A stretch of 64,000 nucleotides of DNA from Kaistella jeonii (lineage in GTDB: Bacteria > Bacteroidota > Bacteroidia > Flavobacteriales > Weeksellaceae), in contig NZ_JSYL01000001.1 of assembly GCF_000812865.1 (NCBI RefSeq), forward strand, positions 372,001 through 436,000. The letters are read 5' to 3'. This document shows positions 1-9,619 of the stretch, piece after piece (within the stretch, counting starts at the first letter, position 1; every line of letters starts with the position of its first letter). The notes below the pieces were generated by a model. That model did no database searches, was not told the origin of the DNA, and saw only the letters and a list, made by a program, of their open reading frames with translations. Position numbers and translations under genes: made by a program.

Positions 1-723
<723 letters not shown>

Positions 724-747
724 TTTAAATAAAATATTCTTAAATAA

Positions 748-779
748 GACTCTTCATTTATTTGGAGAGTCTATTTTTT
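748..779 (+). terminator. Intrinsic terminator after icd
   Basis: Stem GACTCT (748-753) pairs with AGAGTC (766-771) over a 12-nt loop and is followed by TATTTTTTG. It lies 25 bases after the icd stop codon. Confidence 0.8.
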
Positions 780-808
780 GTACCATATCTAATATGAAAA
801 AAATTCTC

Positions 809-816
809 TATTTTTG
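809..816 (+). promoter_or_regulatory. TAnnTTTG promoter element
   Basis: TATTTTTG matches the Bacteroidota sigma-A -7 element TAnnTTTG. It lies 22 bases before the start codon at 839, giving a predicted leader of about 15 nt. Confidence 0.6.
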
Positions 817-838
817 TTTAAACTAAAAAACAAATAGC

Positions 839-1453
839 ATGAAAAAATTAATGATGAGCATTCTTGCTCTCACTTTGATCAGTTGTACGAAAAGTGAAAC
901 GAAGACAGAGGAAAAATCAGGCGGTATATCTGACCTCGTTTCCGGTGTTAAGAACTACAGCGAAATAAGTAAATCGGTGGACGAAGTTTCTAAAAACATC
1001 GAGGTTTTAAAGAAAACAACTCCGCTTTCTAACGAAGAATTAAAAGCGATTTTACCAGAGAGTTTGCTCGGACTGAAAAGAACCGAGATTTCTGTAGGCG
1101 ATACTTCAATGATGACTCTTACGACAGCGGAAGCCAAATACAAATCAGAAGATCGAAAATCGATCGACGTACAAATAATGGATGGTGCCGGTGAAATGGG
1201 ATCTGCAATGGTTTCCTCCATGATGATGGGTTTGGGCGGAAATCGTGAAAAAACTACTGAAAATAGATTTGAAAAAACCACCGAAATCAACGGAATGAAA
1301 GCCTTGGTTTCCGAAGAAAAAAGTGGAGAAAACGTAAGTTCAAAAATTCAGGTCATTGCAAAAAAACGATATCTTTTTACGATGAGTGGCGAAGGAATTT
1401 CTTACGAAGATCTATTAAAAGCTTTTGGCGAAATCAATACTTCCGGATTATAA
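839..1453 (+). CDS. Putative lipoprotein, function unknown
   Basis: 204 aa. The N-terminus has a basic start, a hydrophobic core and the lipobox-like LISC at about residues 13-16, so the mature protein is predicted to be lipid-anchored from Cys16. The mature part begins with a charged, low-complexity linker (KSETKTEEKSGG) followed by a mixed alpha/beta region with a Met/Gly-rich segment (about residues 115-135). No catalytic motif is recognisable. It has its own promoter element and terminator, so it is probably monocistronic. Envelope location is a good inference; role is unknown. Confidence 0.75.
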   Translation: MKKLMMSILALTLISCTKSETKTEEKSGGISDLVSGVKNYSEISKSVDEVSKNIEVLKKTTPLSNEELKAILPESLLGLKRTEISVGDTSMMTLTTAEAKYKSEDRKSIDVQIMDGAGEMGSAMVSSMMMGLGGNREKTTENRFEKTTEINGMKALVSEEKSGENVSSKIQVIAKKRYLFTMSGEGISYEDLLKAFGEINTSGL

Positions 1454-1474
1454 TATATTTGATTTAAAACTAAA

Positions 1475-1509
1475 AACCCTTTCTGCATCAAAGCAAAAAG
1501 GGTTTTTTA
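1475..1509. terminator. Terminator between convergent genes
   Basis: AAACCCTTT pairs with AAAGGGTTT and is followed by TTTTTATATTTT. It serves the plus-strand lipoprotein gene, and the A-rich left side may also let it act for the minus-strand rluB. Confidence 0.8.
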
Positions 1510-1541
1510 TATTTTATTAAATTTCTTTAAATAAAAGAAAT

Positions 1542-2651
1542 TTACATCATTTTCAAATTGTTAACTTCTAATTCAGACAAAATTCTCCAGTGTCCACGTT
1601 TGATGTTCTTCTTTGTTAATCCGGCAAACATTACACGATCCAATAATTCAACTTCATAACCAAGTCTTGTAAAAATTCTGCGCACTACCCGATTCCAACC
1701 AATGTGGATCTCGATTCCAATTTCGTTTTTAGGTTTTCCTTCGATGTAAGAAATACTGTCAACTTCAGCAACACCTTCTTCTAAACGAATTCCTTCTGCG
1801 ATTGCATTTAAATCAGCTCTGTCTAATTTCCGATCTAAAGTAACATGATATATTTTCTTCATGTTGAATGATGGATGCGTCAATTTCTTTGTCATATGAC
1901 CATCATTTGTAAGCAAAATTACCCCAGTTGTAGAACGGTCTAATCTTCCCACCGGAAAAACTCTGTACGGAGACGCGTTTGCAACCAGATCCATTACGGT
2001 TTTTCTGGCTTTTTCGTCCTTCGTTGTAGAAATATATCCTTTTGGTTTATTCAACAAAATATAAACGGGTTTTTCCGGGGTAATTCCCTGACCGTCGAAA
2101 ATTACTTTATCTGTTTTTTGAACTTGGTAACCCATTTCAGTTACAACAGTACCATTCACCTGAACTAACCCCTGAGTAATTAATTCATCGGCTTCTCTTC
2201 TCGAACAAATCCCTGAATTGGCAATGTATTTATTTAAACGGATGGATTCTTTAGGAACCTCTTTCGCTAATTTATCAAATCTTCTTTTTTGAACGAAATT
2301 TCGGGTTTTTTCTCCCTCATCTATCGGTCGTTCGTAGTTTTTGAAAAGTTTTGTCGTGCGGGTTTTATCGTCGCCTTTTACAAATTTTCCTCCTGCACCA
2401 AAAGATTTTCCAACTCTTTTACCAGCTGGTTTAGAATGTCTTTCATATGATTTGTCGTAGCTTTTCGCTTCCGACTGTGACATTAGTCTAGGTTCTCTCG
2501 GCGTTTTTGGAGCTTTGGGCTCTTTGCTTTCTTCTGATTTTTCAGTACGTGGTCGAGTAGATTTTTGTGCACGTGGTTTCGCAGTACTTCCGGAATTGGA
2601 AATTTTGCTTATTCGTTGTGGCTTACTTTTACTGTTTCTATCTCTGCTCAT
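1542..2651 (-). CDS. rluB: 23S rRNA pseudouridine synthase, RluB/RsuA family, with long basic N-terminal tail
   Basis: 369 aa. Residues about 136-180 form an S4 RNA-binding domain (IRLNKYIANSGICSRREADE) and the RsuA/RluB catalytic domain follows, with the active-site motif GRLDRSTTG at about residues 236-244 supplying the catalytic Asp. It is expected to isomerise a uridine in large-subunit rRNA. The first 130 residues are unusual: a Lys/Arg/Ser/Pro-rich tail without hydrophobic core, probably disordered, making the protein far longer than the roughly 240 aa of a minimal family member. A promoter element TATCTTTG lies just upstream. A second, RluF-type paralogue is at 55.1-55.9 kb. Confidence 0.9.
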   Translation of the reverse strand: MSRDRNSKSKPQRISKISNSGSTAKPRAQKSTRPRTEKSEESKEPKAPKTPREPRLMSQSEAKSYDKSYERHSKPAGKRVGKSFGAGGKFVKGDDKTRTTKLFKNYERPIDEGEKTRNFVQKRRFDKLAKEVPKESIRLNKYIANSGICSRREADELITQGLVQVNGTVVTEMGYQVQKTDKVIFDGQGITPEKPVYILLNKPKGYISTTKDEKARKTVMDLVANASPYRVFPVGRLDRSTTGVILLTNDGHMTKKLTHPSFNMKKIYHVTLDRKLDRADLNAIAEGIRLEEGVAEVDSISYIEGKPKNEIGIEIHIGWNRVVRRIFTRLGYEVELLDRVMFAGLTKKNIKRGHWRILSELEVNNLKMM

Positions 2652-2670
2652 GTTCTGAAAAATTTATCTG

Positions 2671-2678
2671 CAAAGATA
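2671..2678 (-). promoter_or_regulatory. TAnnTTTG promoter element of rluB
   Basis: TATCTTTG on the minus strand, 19 bases before the ATG at 2651. Confidence 0.6.
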
Positions 2679-2783
2679 AGGTATTTTTTAGTTCTTTTTG
2701 CGGAGCTTTGAAATCGATTTCATTCTTTTTTGAACAGAATCATTCATAGGAATAAACCGTGAAATAAAGTAAAAGAGAATAAA

Positions 2784-3674
2784 TCAGAATCTTAAAATAA
2801 TTCCGTCCATCAGCATGGCGATAATGCCTATGAATACCCAGATTCTAAGTATATTGAGAACAAAAAAATTGCTTTTTTTGTAAGGGTTTAAAAGAAGATA
2901 CAAGGCGAATACAAGCACCAGTAATCCGCCGGCAAAATAGAGATTCATGATATTATGAATTCCTTCTTTGCTTATGATTAGAGTGGAAATCCACATTAAA
3001 AGAACAGAAATAATTCCCAAAATGACTTTAGACACTTTAATCCCGAACTGATTTGGGATCGTAGCATAACCAAACATTTTATCTGCATTCTTCGTTAAAA
3101 GATCTTTGATAATGTCGATCATTAAAAGAATTAAAAACAGAAAAATCGCCATCAGAAAAATTTTGGCTGAAAATGTTTTATAATAGATCCACATTCCAAA
3201 AAAGGGATAAACAGTCAGCGTTACAAAAGTGAGATTGTTAACGATCAAAACTTTGCTAAGCTTGTGACTGTAAAACCACATGAAGAACTGGTAAGTCAAA
3301 AAGAAGAAGAAAACCCGCGGAGAGATGAGAAATGCAATTCCGAGGGAAATTAAATTTAAGGTAAGATAGGCATAAAGAAAATATTTCTGCTTCAAAAATT
3401 TTTGAATTCTCGTTCGGAATGGTTTCGTCAACTGATCTTTTTCCCGATCGTAAAACTGGTTGATAATTCCGCCCGCCAAAATACTTAGAACAGTACAGAA
3501 AATAATTCCGTGAACTCTGAAATCAAAGACAAAATTCCGTACGCTCTCTTCTCTGCTAAAGAGAAAAAAAGTAGAAACATACAAAGCAAATGTTAAGAGT
3601 AAAGCAACGAATACACGAGCTCCCAAGAGGAAACCTATCAATTGCGAAATTCTGTAAAAGAGAGGATTATTCAT
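2784..3674 (-). CDS. UbiA-family prenyltransferase
   Basis: 296 aa integral membrane protein with about eight hydrophobic segments. Two Asp-rich motifs typical of UbiA enzymes are visible: NQFYDREKD (about residues 71-79, the NxxxDxxxD site) and DIIKDLLTKNAD (about 187-198, the DxxKD site). These bind the Mg2+-prenyl diphosphate. The acceptor cannot be read from sequence; in flavobacteria relatives next to a mevalonate kinase are often named geranylgeranylglycerol-phosphate geranylgeranyltransferase, which fits an isoprenoid context but is not proved. The gene lies 52 bp downstream of the mevalonate kinase on the same strand. Confidence 0.85.
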   Translation of the reverse strand: MNNPLFYRISQLIGFLLGARVFVALLLTFALYVSTFFLFSREESVRNFVFDFRVHGIIFCTVLSILAGGIINQFYDREKDQLTKPFRTRIQKFLKQKYFLYAYLTLNLISLGIAFLISPRVFFFFLTYQFFMWFYSHKLSKVLIVNNLTFVTLTVYPFFGMWIYYKTFSAKIFLMAIFLFLILLMIDIIKDLLTKNADKMFGYATIPNQFGIKVSKVILGIISVLLMWISTLIISKEGIHNIMNLYFAGGLLVLVFALYLLLNPYKKSNFFVLNILRIWVFIGIIAMLMDGIILRF

Positions 3675-3726
3675 AAAAAAAGCCGAATAAATGTAAAATA
3701 GATTGCAAATTTTCCGACTTCAATTT

Positions 3727-4653
3727 CTAGAATCTGTAGATGACTTCTTTGTGAAAACCTTCGAGCATTTTCTCGGCTTTTTCGTAATCTTTGGTAAAGC
3801 CTAAAATATATCCGCCACCGCCGCTACCGCAAAGTTTAAGGTAATAAGCATTCGTGTCAAGACCTTTTTTCCAGACTTTATAAATGCTTTCGGGAATCAT
3901 CGGTTTGAAATGTTCATATGCCCAAACGGAAAGACTTTTTAAATTTCTGAAAAGTGGTGTCATTTCTTTTTTCAGGAAAGCTTCGATACACGCATTATTG
4001 TAGCGAATAAACTCCTCTTTCATTGTTTTCCGGAAACCTTCAGTCTTCATTTTTTCAAAGAAAATCTGAACCATTGGTCCAGTTTCGCCCGTCATTCCAG
4101 AATCGATCAAGAAAATGGCGCCTTTCCCAGCTTCACTCGCAGGGATCAAAACTTTATTTACATTTTCCTTATTTTCAATCAAAATAGGAAGATTCATGTA
4201 GCAGATCAGTGGATCAATTCCAGAACTTTTCCCGTGGAAAAAACTCTCCATTTCACCGAAAATCTTTTTGAGATCTTTAAGTTCGTCTTTCGAAATATGT
4301 TCAGGAAGATAAGTTTTAACAGAATAACGTTCGAAAATCGCGGCAACTAAAGCGCCAGAACTCCCAACACCATAACCTTGCGGAATATTGGAATCAAAGA
4401 AAAGTCCTTTGCGAATGTCTTTTTGAAATTTGGAAATACTAATTTTATAGGCTTCAGGAAGTTCCAGATCTTTCAGATAATTTGCATATTTCAGCAAAGA
4501 TTCGTTTGATTCTTTTTCGAAATCACTATCCAAATCAGAAAATTTCAAAGCACCTTTATAAAAACTATACGGCAAAGTAAGTCCCTGTGAATCTTCAATA
4601 ATGCCGTATTCACCGAACAATAAGATTTTTGCGTAAAATAAAGGATTGGTCAT
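3727..4653 (-). CDS. Mevalonate kinase-like GHMP kinase
   Basis: 308 aa from the preferred ATG at 4653. The GHMP-kinase phosphate-binding motif IPQGYGVGSSGALVAAI is at about residues 91-107 and the C-terminal motif KLCGSGGGGYILGF near residue 280. It starts with AKILLFGEYGI, as mevalonate kinases do. The likely reaction is ATP-dependent phosphorylation of mevalonate for isopentenyl diphosphate synthesis; a UbiA-type prenyltransferase follows directly. The frame is open further upstream (to 4704), but the promoter element at 4678-4685 would then be inside the coding region, and the family homology starts at the later ATG. Diphosphomevalonate decarboxylase, frequently adjacent in relatives, is not in this window. 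Confidence 0.85.
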   Translation of the reverse strand: MTNPLFYAKILLFGEYGIIEDSQGLTLPYSFYKGALKFSDLDSDFEKESNESLLKYANYLKDLELPEAYKISISKFQKDIRKGLFFDSNIPQGYGVGSSGALVAAIFERYSVKTYLPEHISKDELKDLKKIFGEMESFFHGKSSGIDPLICYMNLPILIENKENVNKVLIPASEAGKGAIFLIDSGMTGETGPMVQIFFEKMKTEGFRKTMKEEFIRYNNACIEAFLKKEMTPLFRNLKSLSVWAYEHFKPMIPESIYKVWKKGLDTNAYYLKLCGSGGGGYILGFTKDYEKAEKMLEGFHKEVIYRF

Positions 4654-4677
4654 AGTTTGTAATCTGTTTTCCTGTTG

Positions 4678-4685
4678 CAAATATA
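4678..4685 (-). promoter_or_regulatory. TAnnTTTG promoter element; decides mevalonate kinase start
   Basis: Minus-strand TATATTTG, 24 bases before the ATG at 4653. It makes any start upstream of 4653 unlikely. Confidence 0.6.
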
Positions 4686-4743
4686 CAACATTTCTGATTA
4701 TCAATAAATTAACTTATCAAAATGTACAGCACTACATTAGATA

Positions 4744-6228
4744 TTATTTATGAGCTTTTAATTTGAGGAATCTTATTAAAATTAAACCAATTGCAAAAAA
4801 GATAGACATCCCGATGAATGCATAATGCATATTGTGAAATTTCTGAATGGTAACACCGAAAATAAGGGATCCTAAAATAATTGCAAGCTTCTCTAAAACA
4901 TCGTAAAAACTAAAGTAAGTCGTGTTGTCCATAGAATCTTCCGGTAATAATTTCGAGTAGGTCGAACGGGACATTGCCTGCAAACCACCCATTACTAAAC
5001 CTATAAATGCAGCTAAAACATAAAACTGCGTCTCAACATTAGGATTTTCTTTGTTAAGAAAATAAGCAGAAAGACAACAAATGATCCAGATTCCGACAGC
5101 AATACTGATCACATTTTTATTTCCTATTGATCTTGATAATCTGGAAAAAGCCAACGCACCAAAAATAGCCACGATCTGAATAACCAAAATCGTAATGATC
5201 AACTTGTACTGATCTTCTTCTTTCGTGAAAATTTCTGAGGTTCCGAATAAGGTTGCCATCAAAAAAATCGTCTGCATTCCAATACTGTAAAAGAAAAAGG
5301 AGGATAGAAAAAACTTCAGATTTCTATCTTCGAATAATTCTCTTCCTACTTTAAACAATTCACGGAAACTTTCCTTCGCAACATCTTTGTAAAAGGCTAA
5401 ATTATCTTTAATTACTTCAAAAATTCCGCCGTGCTCTTCGTGTGTTTCAAAGATATTTTTATAATTTAAAAGCACAAGATCTTTTGGCAATTTATCTTTA
5501 ACCAAGCCGAACTGCGGTAAATATCTGAAAGTATATTGTGAAAATCCAAACCACCAAGCTCCGGTAATTAGGAAAGTAATTCTGGTATAAATCTTAGTTT
5601 CCTCCGGCGTTTTCGCAACAACCTGAATTAATAGTAAGCAAAGAATTAATAAAATTACAGAACCAATATATCCGTAAACGTACCCTTTTGCAGAAAGTGC
5701 ATCTTGTTTATCCGGCGTTGCAATATCGGGTAAAAACGAGTTATAAAAAACCAAACTACCCCAAAAACCTACACTTGCAGTCACACTAAATAGTAAACCC
5801 AAAAATACATTTTGCATTCCCGTAAACATGGCTAAACCCATACAAGAACAAGATCCCAAATAACAGAAAAACTGGAGAAATGATTTCTTGTTTCCAATCG
5901 TATCTGCTAATGAAGATAATATGGGCGAAATAACAACAACGATCAAAAAAGATAAGGTTAAGGAAAAACTAAAAATCGCGGTGGGTTCGTAGGAATTGCC
6001 CAAAATGTTGATCATGTGTGGAACAGGAACCTCTTTCCATTCGCCAGAAGCTTCTATTAAGACTTTCTTTTTATATGCAGTTGTAATGATGGAATAATAA
6101 ATAGGAAAAATCGTGGAGGTAATTACCAGAGAGTATACAGAATTTGCCCAATCGTAAAAAGCCCAAGCTTTCATGATCTTCGGATTATTCTTGATATTTG
6201 GCTTTTGCAAATCGGCGTTTTCTGACAT
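4744..6228 (-). CDS. MFS transporter, UMF1/Atg22-like family
   Basis: 494 aa, about 12 membrane segments. The N-terminal AWAFYDWANSVYSLVI motif is the signature of the UMF1/Atg22-like branch of the major facilitator superfamily; a long cytoplasmic loop lies in the middle (about residues 235-290). In yeast Atg22 exports amino acids from the vacuole, but the substrates of bacterial members are not established, so only membrane transport is claimed. The C-terminal end lies 90 bp upstream of the mevalonate kinase start, with a separate promoter between them. Confidence 0.85.
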   Translation of the reverse strand: MSENADLQKPNIKNNPKIMKAWAFYDWANSVYSLVITSTIFPIYYSIITTAYKKKVLIEASGEWKEVPVPHMINILGNSYEPTAIFSFSLTLSFLIVVVISPILSSLADTIGNKKSFLQFFCYLGSCSCMGLAMFTGMQNVFLGLLFSVTASVGFWGSLVFYNSFLPDIATPDKQDALSAKGYVYGYIGSVILLILCLLLIQVVAKTPEETKIYTRITFLITGAWWFGFSQYTFRYLPQFGLVKDKLPKDLVLLNYKNIFETHEEHGGIFEVIKDNLAFYKDVAKESFRELFKVGRELFEDRNLKFFLSSFFFYSIGMQTIFLMATLFGTSEIFTKEEDQYKLIITILVIQIVAIFGALAFSRLSRSIGNKNVISIAVGIWIICCLSAYFLNKENPNVETQFYVLAAFIGLVMGGLQAMSRSTYSKLLPEDSMDNTTYFSFYDVLEKLAIILGSLIFGVTIQKFHNMHYAFIGMSIFFAIGLILIRFLKLKAHK

Positions 6229-6249
6229 TTTGAAATAATTAGTTAAACA

Positions 6250-6308
6250 AAAATAAAAAAACCATTAAGATATTAATGAAAAAATGTCATTAATAATTCT
6301 TAATGGTT
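6250..6308 (-). terminator. Terminator of acetyl-CoA acetyltransferase
   Basis: On the minus strand AACCATTAAGA (6308-6298) pairs with TCTTAATGGTT (6270-6260), followed by TTTTTATTT. There is a secondary ATTAATGA/TCATTAAT pairing in the loop, so the whole structure can extend as one long hairpin. Confidence 0.85.
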
Positions 6309-6331
6309 CAAACTTTAAAAATTAAGAGGAA

Positions 6332-7510
6332 TTACATGTTCTCGATAACGATCGCACTCGCTCCACCACCGCCGTTGCAAATCGCAGCTGCGCCGTATTT
6401 TCCGTTATTTTGTTTTAGAATATTGATTAAACTAACGATGATTCTTGAACCTGAACTTCCAAGCGGATGACCGAGAGAAACTGCGCCTCCGTTCACATTT
6501 ACTTTTGAGGAATCAAGTCCTAAAATTTTATTATTAGCTAAACCTACCACTGCAAATGCTTCATTAAATTCGAAGAAATCAATATCAGAAATTTCAAGAC
6601 CTGCTTTTTTCAAGGCGATCGGTATAGCTTTTGACGGTGAAGTTGTAAACCATTCCGGAGCTTGAGCTGCATCTGCGTAAGAAACAATTCTGGCTAAAGG
6701 TTTCAATCCCAACTCTTCCATTTTTTCTTTAGACATTAAAACTAAAGCAGAAGCACCATCATTTAAAGTAGAGGCATTTGCCGCAGTTACCGTACCATTT
6801 TCTTTCTGGAAAACAGTAGCCAGACTTCCTATTCTATCGAAATTAACCGATTTATATTCTTCGTCTTCTTTAAAAATAATTGGATCGCCTTTTCTTTGTG
6901 GAATTTCGACAGAAACGATCTCATCATTAAATTTCCCTTCGCTCCAGGCTTTTGCGGAACGTTTGTAAGATTCAACTGCAAAATTATCCTGATCTTCTCT
7001 TGTAAAACCATATTCAGCAGCACATTTTTCGGCGCAAACTCCCATGTGAACTTTTCCGTAAACATCGGTTAAACCGTCGAGAACCATTCCGTCCTGCATT
7101 TTCACGTCACCCAATTTGGTAGCGACTCTTGCGTTGTAGTAATGCGGAACTGAGGACATATTTTCCATTCCACCTGCTACGATAACATCTTGATCACCAG
7201 ATTTAATGGATTGTGCAGCCATCATCACTGCCTTCATTCCAGATGCGCAAACTTTATTAATGGTTGTTGCGGGAGTTTCTTCAGACAATCCTGCACCCAT
7301 GGCAGCTTGACGAGCCGGAGCTTGACCTTCACCAGCTTGCAAAACATTTCCCATATACACTTCCTGAACCATTTTCGGATCAAGATTAATTTTTTCTAAA
7401 GCGCCTTTAATAGCGGTTGAACCTAATTTCGTAGCCGGAACTGTAGATAAACTTCCCATGAAACTTCCCATTGGAGTTCTTGCTGCAGATACGATGAATA
7501 CTTCTTTCAT
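6332..7510 (-). CDS. atoB: Acetyl-CoA acetyltransferase (thiolase)
   Basis: 392 aa, the usual length for a biosynthetic-type thiolase. The nucleophilic Cys is in NKVCASGMKA (about residue 89), NEAFAV is near residue 317, the catalytic His in GHPLGSSG near 349 and the second Cys in AAICNGGGGAS near 380. It condenses or cleaves acetoacetyl-CoA/acetyl-CoA; it could feed the mevalonate route or finish fatty-acid breakdown. It is flanked by terminators on both sides, so it is transcribed alone. A second, beta-oxidation-type thiolase is at 28.3 kb. Family call is sure; direction of use in the cell is inference. Confidence 0.92.
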   Translation of the reverse strand: MKEVFIVSAARTPMGSFMGSLSTVPATKLGSTAIKGALEKINLDPKMVQEVYMGNVLQAGEGQAPARQAAMGAGLSEETPATTINKVCASGMKAVMMAAQSIKSGDQDVIVAGGMENMSSVPHYYNARVATKLGDVKMQDGMVLDGLTDVYGKVHMGVCAEKCAAEYGFTREDQDNFAVESYKRSAKAWSEGKFNDEIVSVEIPQRKGDPIIFKEDEEYKSVNFDRIGSLATVFQKENGTVTAANASTLNDGASALVLMSKEKMEELGLKPLARIVSYADAAQAPEWFTTSPSKAIPIALKKAGLEISDIDFFEFNEAFAVVGLANNKILGLDSSKVNVNGGAVSLGHPLGSSGSRIIVSLINILKQNNGKYGAAAICNGGGGASAIVIENM

Positions 7511-7591
7511 AAATAGATTTTATATTTTTTACAAATGCCTTTCAACTTGAATTTTTCAGGTTGTAGGCGTTAATTTTCAGTACGCTAAATT

Positions 7592-7626
7592 ACAAAAAAA
7601 AACACACTTTCGGAAAAGCGTGTTTT
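7592..7626 (-). terminator. Terminator of NupG-like gene
   Basis: Minus strand AAAACAC-G-CTTTTCCGAAAG-T-GTGTTTT followed by a run of T. It lies just after the stop codon of the nucleoside transporter gene. Confidence 0.85.
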
Positions 7627-7647
7627 ATCTTATTTGGAAGGTAATTC

Positions 7648-8907
7648 TTAATGTTTTACCGCTGCAATTTCTTCCGGATTATGTTTGTGTTTGAACATTA
7701 CAGCAAACAACACTGCAATTACTAAAGCATATCCTGCGAAAACGAGCCATATGTCGTGCCACATTTTATCTCCATTTGACATTGTAAAATATTTCTGGAT
7801 CAACCAACCACTCGCTAAACTTCCGGCAATTGCACCGAAACCATTAGTCATCATCATAAACAAACCTTGAGCAGAAGAACGAATTTTATAATCAGTCGTC
7901 GTTTCCACAAAAAGAGAACCTGAAATATTGAAAAAATCGAAAGCCATACCATAAACGATACAAGAAAGAACAATGAGTCCTAAACCAAATCCTACCGGAA
8001 CGCCATAGGCAAACAAACCGAAACGTAACACCCATGCAAACATCGAAATAAGCATGACATTTTTGATTCCATATTTGCTTAAAAAGAAAGGAATTGCAAG
8101 GATAAACAGCGTTTCCGATATCTGCGAAATCGACATAATCAAAGTCGATCTTGTTACAACGAAACTATCAGCATATTCAGGTATTTTACCGAAGTCAGAC
8201 AAAAAAGTATCACCATACATATTCGTCAACTGCAATGCTGCTCCCAAAAACATGGAAAAGAAAAAGAACAATGCCATTTTGTAATCTTTAAATAAAGAAA
8301 AAGCATTTAAACCCAATTTTTCAGATAAGGTAGCATTCGCCGGAATTAAATTCTGAGGCGGACATTTCGGTAAAGTAAAAGAGTAAATCCCTAAAACAAT
8401 AGCGACAACTGCGGCTATATAAAATTGATTTCCAGAAGCTTTATTTCCGGTGAGATTGGTAATCCACATCGCTGCAATAAAACCAATAGTTCCCCAAACA
8501 CGAATTGGCGGAAAAACTTTTACAACATCGTAATTATTATTTTTCAGAACATAATAAGCGATGGAATTCGATAAAGAAATCGTCGGCATATAAAACATCA
8601 TCGCGATGAGCATGACCCAAAAGAAATTTTCCGGCGTCGTAACGGAAGGTAAAAAGAACAAAGTAATTCCATATAAAATATGCAAAATCCCAAATAATTT
8701 TTCAGCATTCATCCATCGATCGGCAATAATTCCTGTTAAAGCAGGCATGATGATCGAGGCAATACCTAAAGTTGCGAAAACCTTACCGAATTCTTCGCCA
8801 CCCCATTGTTTTGTTCCGAACCAGTAAACCCCGATGGTAATGAGCCAAGCTCCCCACACAAAAAATTGTAGGAAAGACAATACGGTAAGTCTTAATTTTA
8901 AATTCAT
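7648..8907 (-). CDS. nupG: Nucleoside permease, NupG/XapB-like MFS
   Basis: 419 aa with 12 predicted membrane helices. The start (MNLKLRLTVLSFLQFFVWGAWLITIG) and the segment YDVVKVFPPIRVWGTIGFIAAMW are typical of the nucleoside:H+ symporter family represented by E. coli NupG and XapB. It is expected to import nucleosides across the inner membrane. The gene starts 19 bp after the BFN-domain gene, so the two are probably co-transcribed, and it ends in a strong terminator. Exact substrate (purine, pyrimidine, xanthosine) cannot be told. Confidence 0.87.
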   Translation of the reverse strand: MNLKLRLTVLSFLQFFVWGAWLITIGVYWFGTKQWGGEEFGKVFATLGIASIIMPALTGIIADRWMNAEKLFGILHILYGITLFFLPSVTTPENFFWVMLIAMMFYMPTISLSNSIAYYVLKNNNYDVVKVFPPIRVWGTIGFIAAMWITNLTGNKASGNQFYIAAVVAIVLGIYSFTLPKCPPQNLIPANATLSEKLGLNAFSLFKDYKMALFFFFSMFLGAALQLTNMYGDTFLSDFGKIPEYADSFVVTRSTLIMSISQISETLFILAIPFFLSKYGIKNVMLISMFAWVLRFGLFAYGVPVGFGLGLIVLSCIVYGMAFDFFNISGSLFVETTTDYKIRSSAQGLFMMMTNGFGAIAGSLASGWLIQKYFTMSNGDKMWHDIWLVFAGYALVIAVLFAVMFKHKHNPEEIAAVKH

Positions 8908-8926
8908 AACTTATTTATAAAATTTT

Positions 8927-9523
8927 TTATTCTATTTTTTTATTTCGTCTTTTTATTTCCTGCTGCAATTCTAACGCAGCATCGAAGTCTTCGTCTTTTA
9001 CCGCATCTTCTAATAATTTCTGTAAATCTTCTACGGGAAAAGAGGCTAAATCTCCTTCTGAAGCTACGGGAGAAAATTCTGCTTCTGTTGTACCAGGTTC
9101 ATCCAGTTCTAATAATATTCCTGCTTCACTGAGAACTTGTGGTGTAGTATAAATAGGGACTTCAAAGCGTACTGCCATTGCAACAGCATCGGAAGTTCGG
9201 GCATCTAAGATCAACTCTTCGCCGTTTGCATTATTTTTAAAATTGATATTTGAAAAAAATACTCCGTCGATAATTTGGTAGATAATGACCGAAGTTATTG
9301 TGAAATTTGCAGAGGTCACAAATTTTGCAAATAAATCGTGCGTTAAAGGTCGCGGCGGATGAATATCTTTCTCTAAACCTAAAGAAATTGACTGTGCTTC
9401 GAAATTTCCTATTACGACAGGTAATTTTACGCTGGTTTCCTCATGTTCCAAAAGGAGCGCGTAAGCTCCGGATTGTGTTTGGCTGTAAGAAATTCCACGT
9501 ATGATTAATCGTTTGTAATCCAT
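8927..9523 (-). CDS. BFN-domain (DUF151) protein with C-terminal UVR motif
   Basis: 198 aa. Residues about 5-135 are a bifunctional-nuclease (BFN/DUF151) domain, recognised by GISYSQTQSGAYALLL, LPVVIGNFEAQSI, PPRPLTHDLF and DARTSDAVAMAVRF. Residues about 160-196 form a UvrB/UvrC-type helical hairpin (LQKLLEDAVKDEDFDAALELQQEIKRR). Plant members were reported to have nuclease activity; the bacterial role is unclear. The promoter element at 9529-9536 lies only 5 bases before the ATG, so the message may be leaderless. First gene of a probable two-gene unit with the nucleoside permease. Confidence 0.88.
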   Translation of the reverse strand: MDYKRLIIRGISYSQTQSGAYALLLEHEETSVKLPVVIGNFEAQSISLGLEKDIHPPRPLTHDLFAKFVTSANFTITSVIIYQIIDGVFFSNINFKNNANGEELILDARTSDAVAMAVRFEVPIYTTPQVLSEAGILLELDEPGTTEAEFSPVASEGDLASFPVEDLQKLLEDAVKDEDFDAALELQQEIKRRNKKIE

Positions 9524-9528
9524 AACTA

Positions 9529-9536
9529 CAAATATA
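9529..9536 (-). promoter_or_regulatory. TAnnTTTG promoter element, very close to start codon
   Basis: Minus-strand TATATTTG ending 5 bases before the ATG at 9523. Transcription is expected to begin at or next to the start codon. Confidence 0.5.
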
Positions 9537-9619
9537 AATGATTTTTTAGATTAGGAATTTATTTTCAAATGTTTTATGAGAAATATTTAAGAAATCATGA
9601 AGTAAATCAGTAAATCGAT

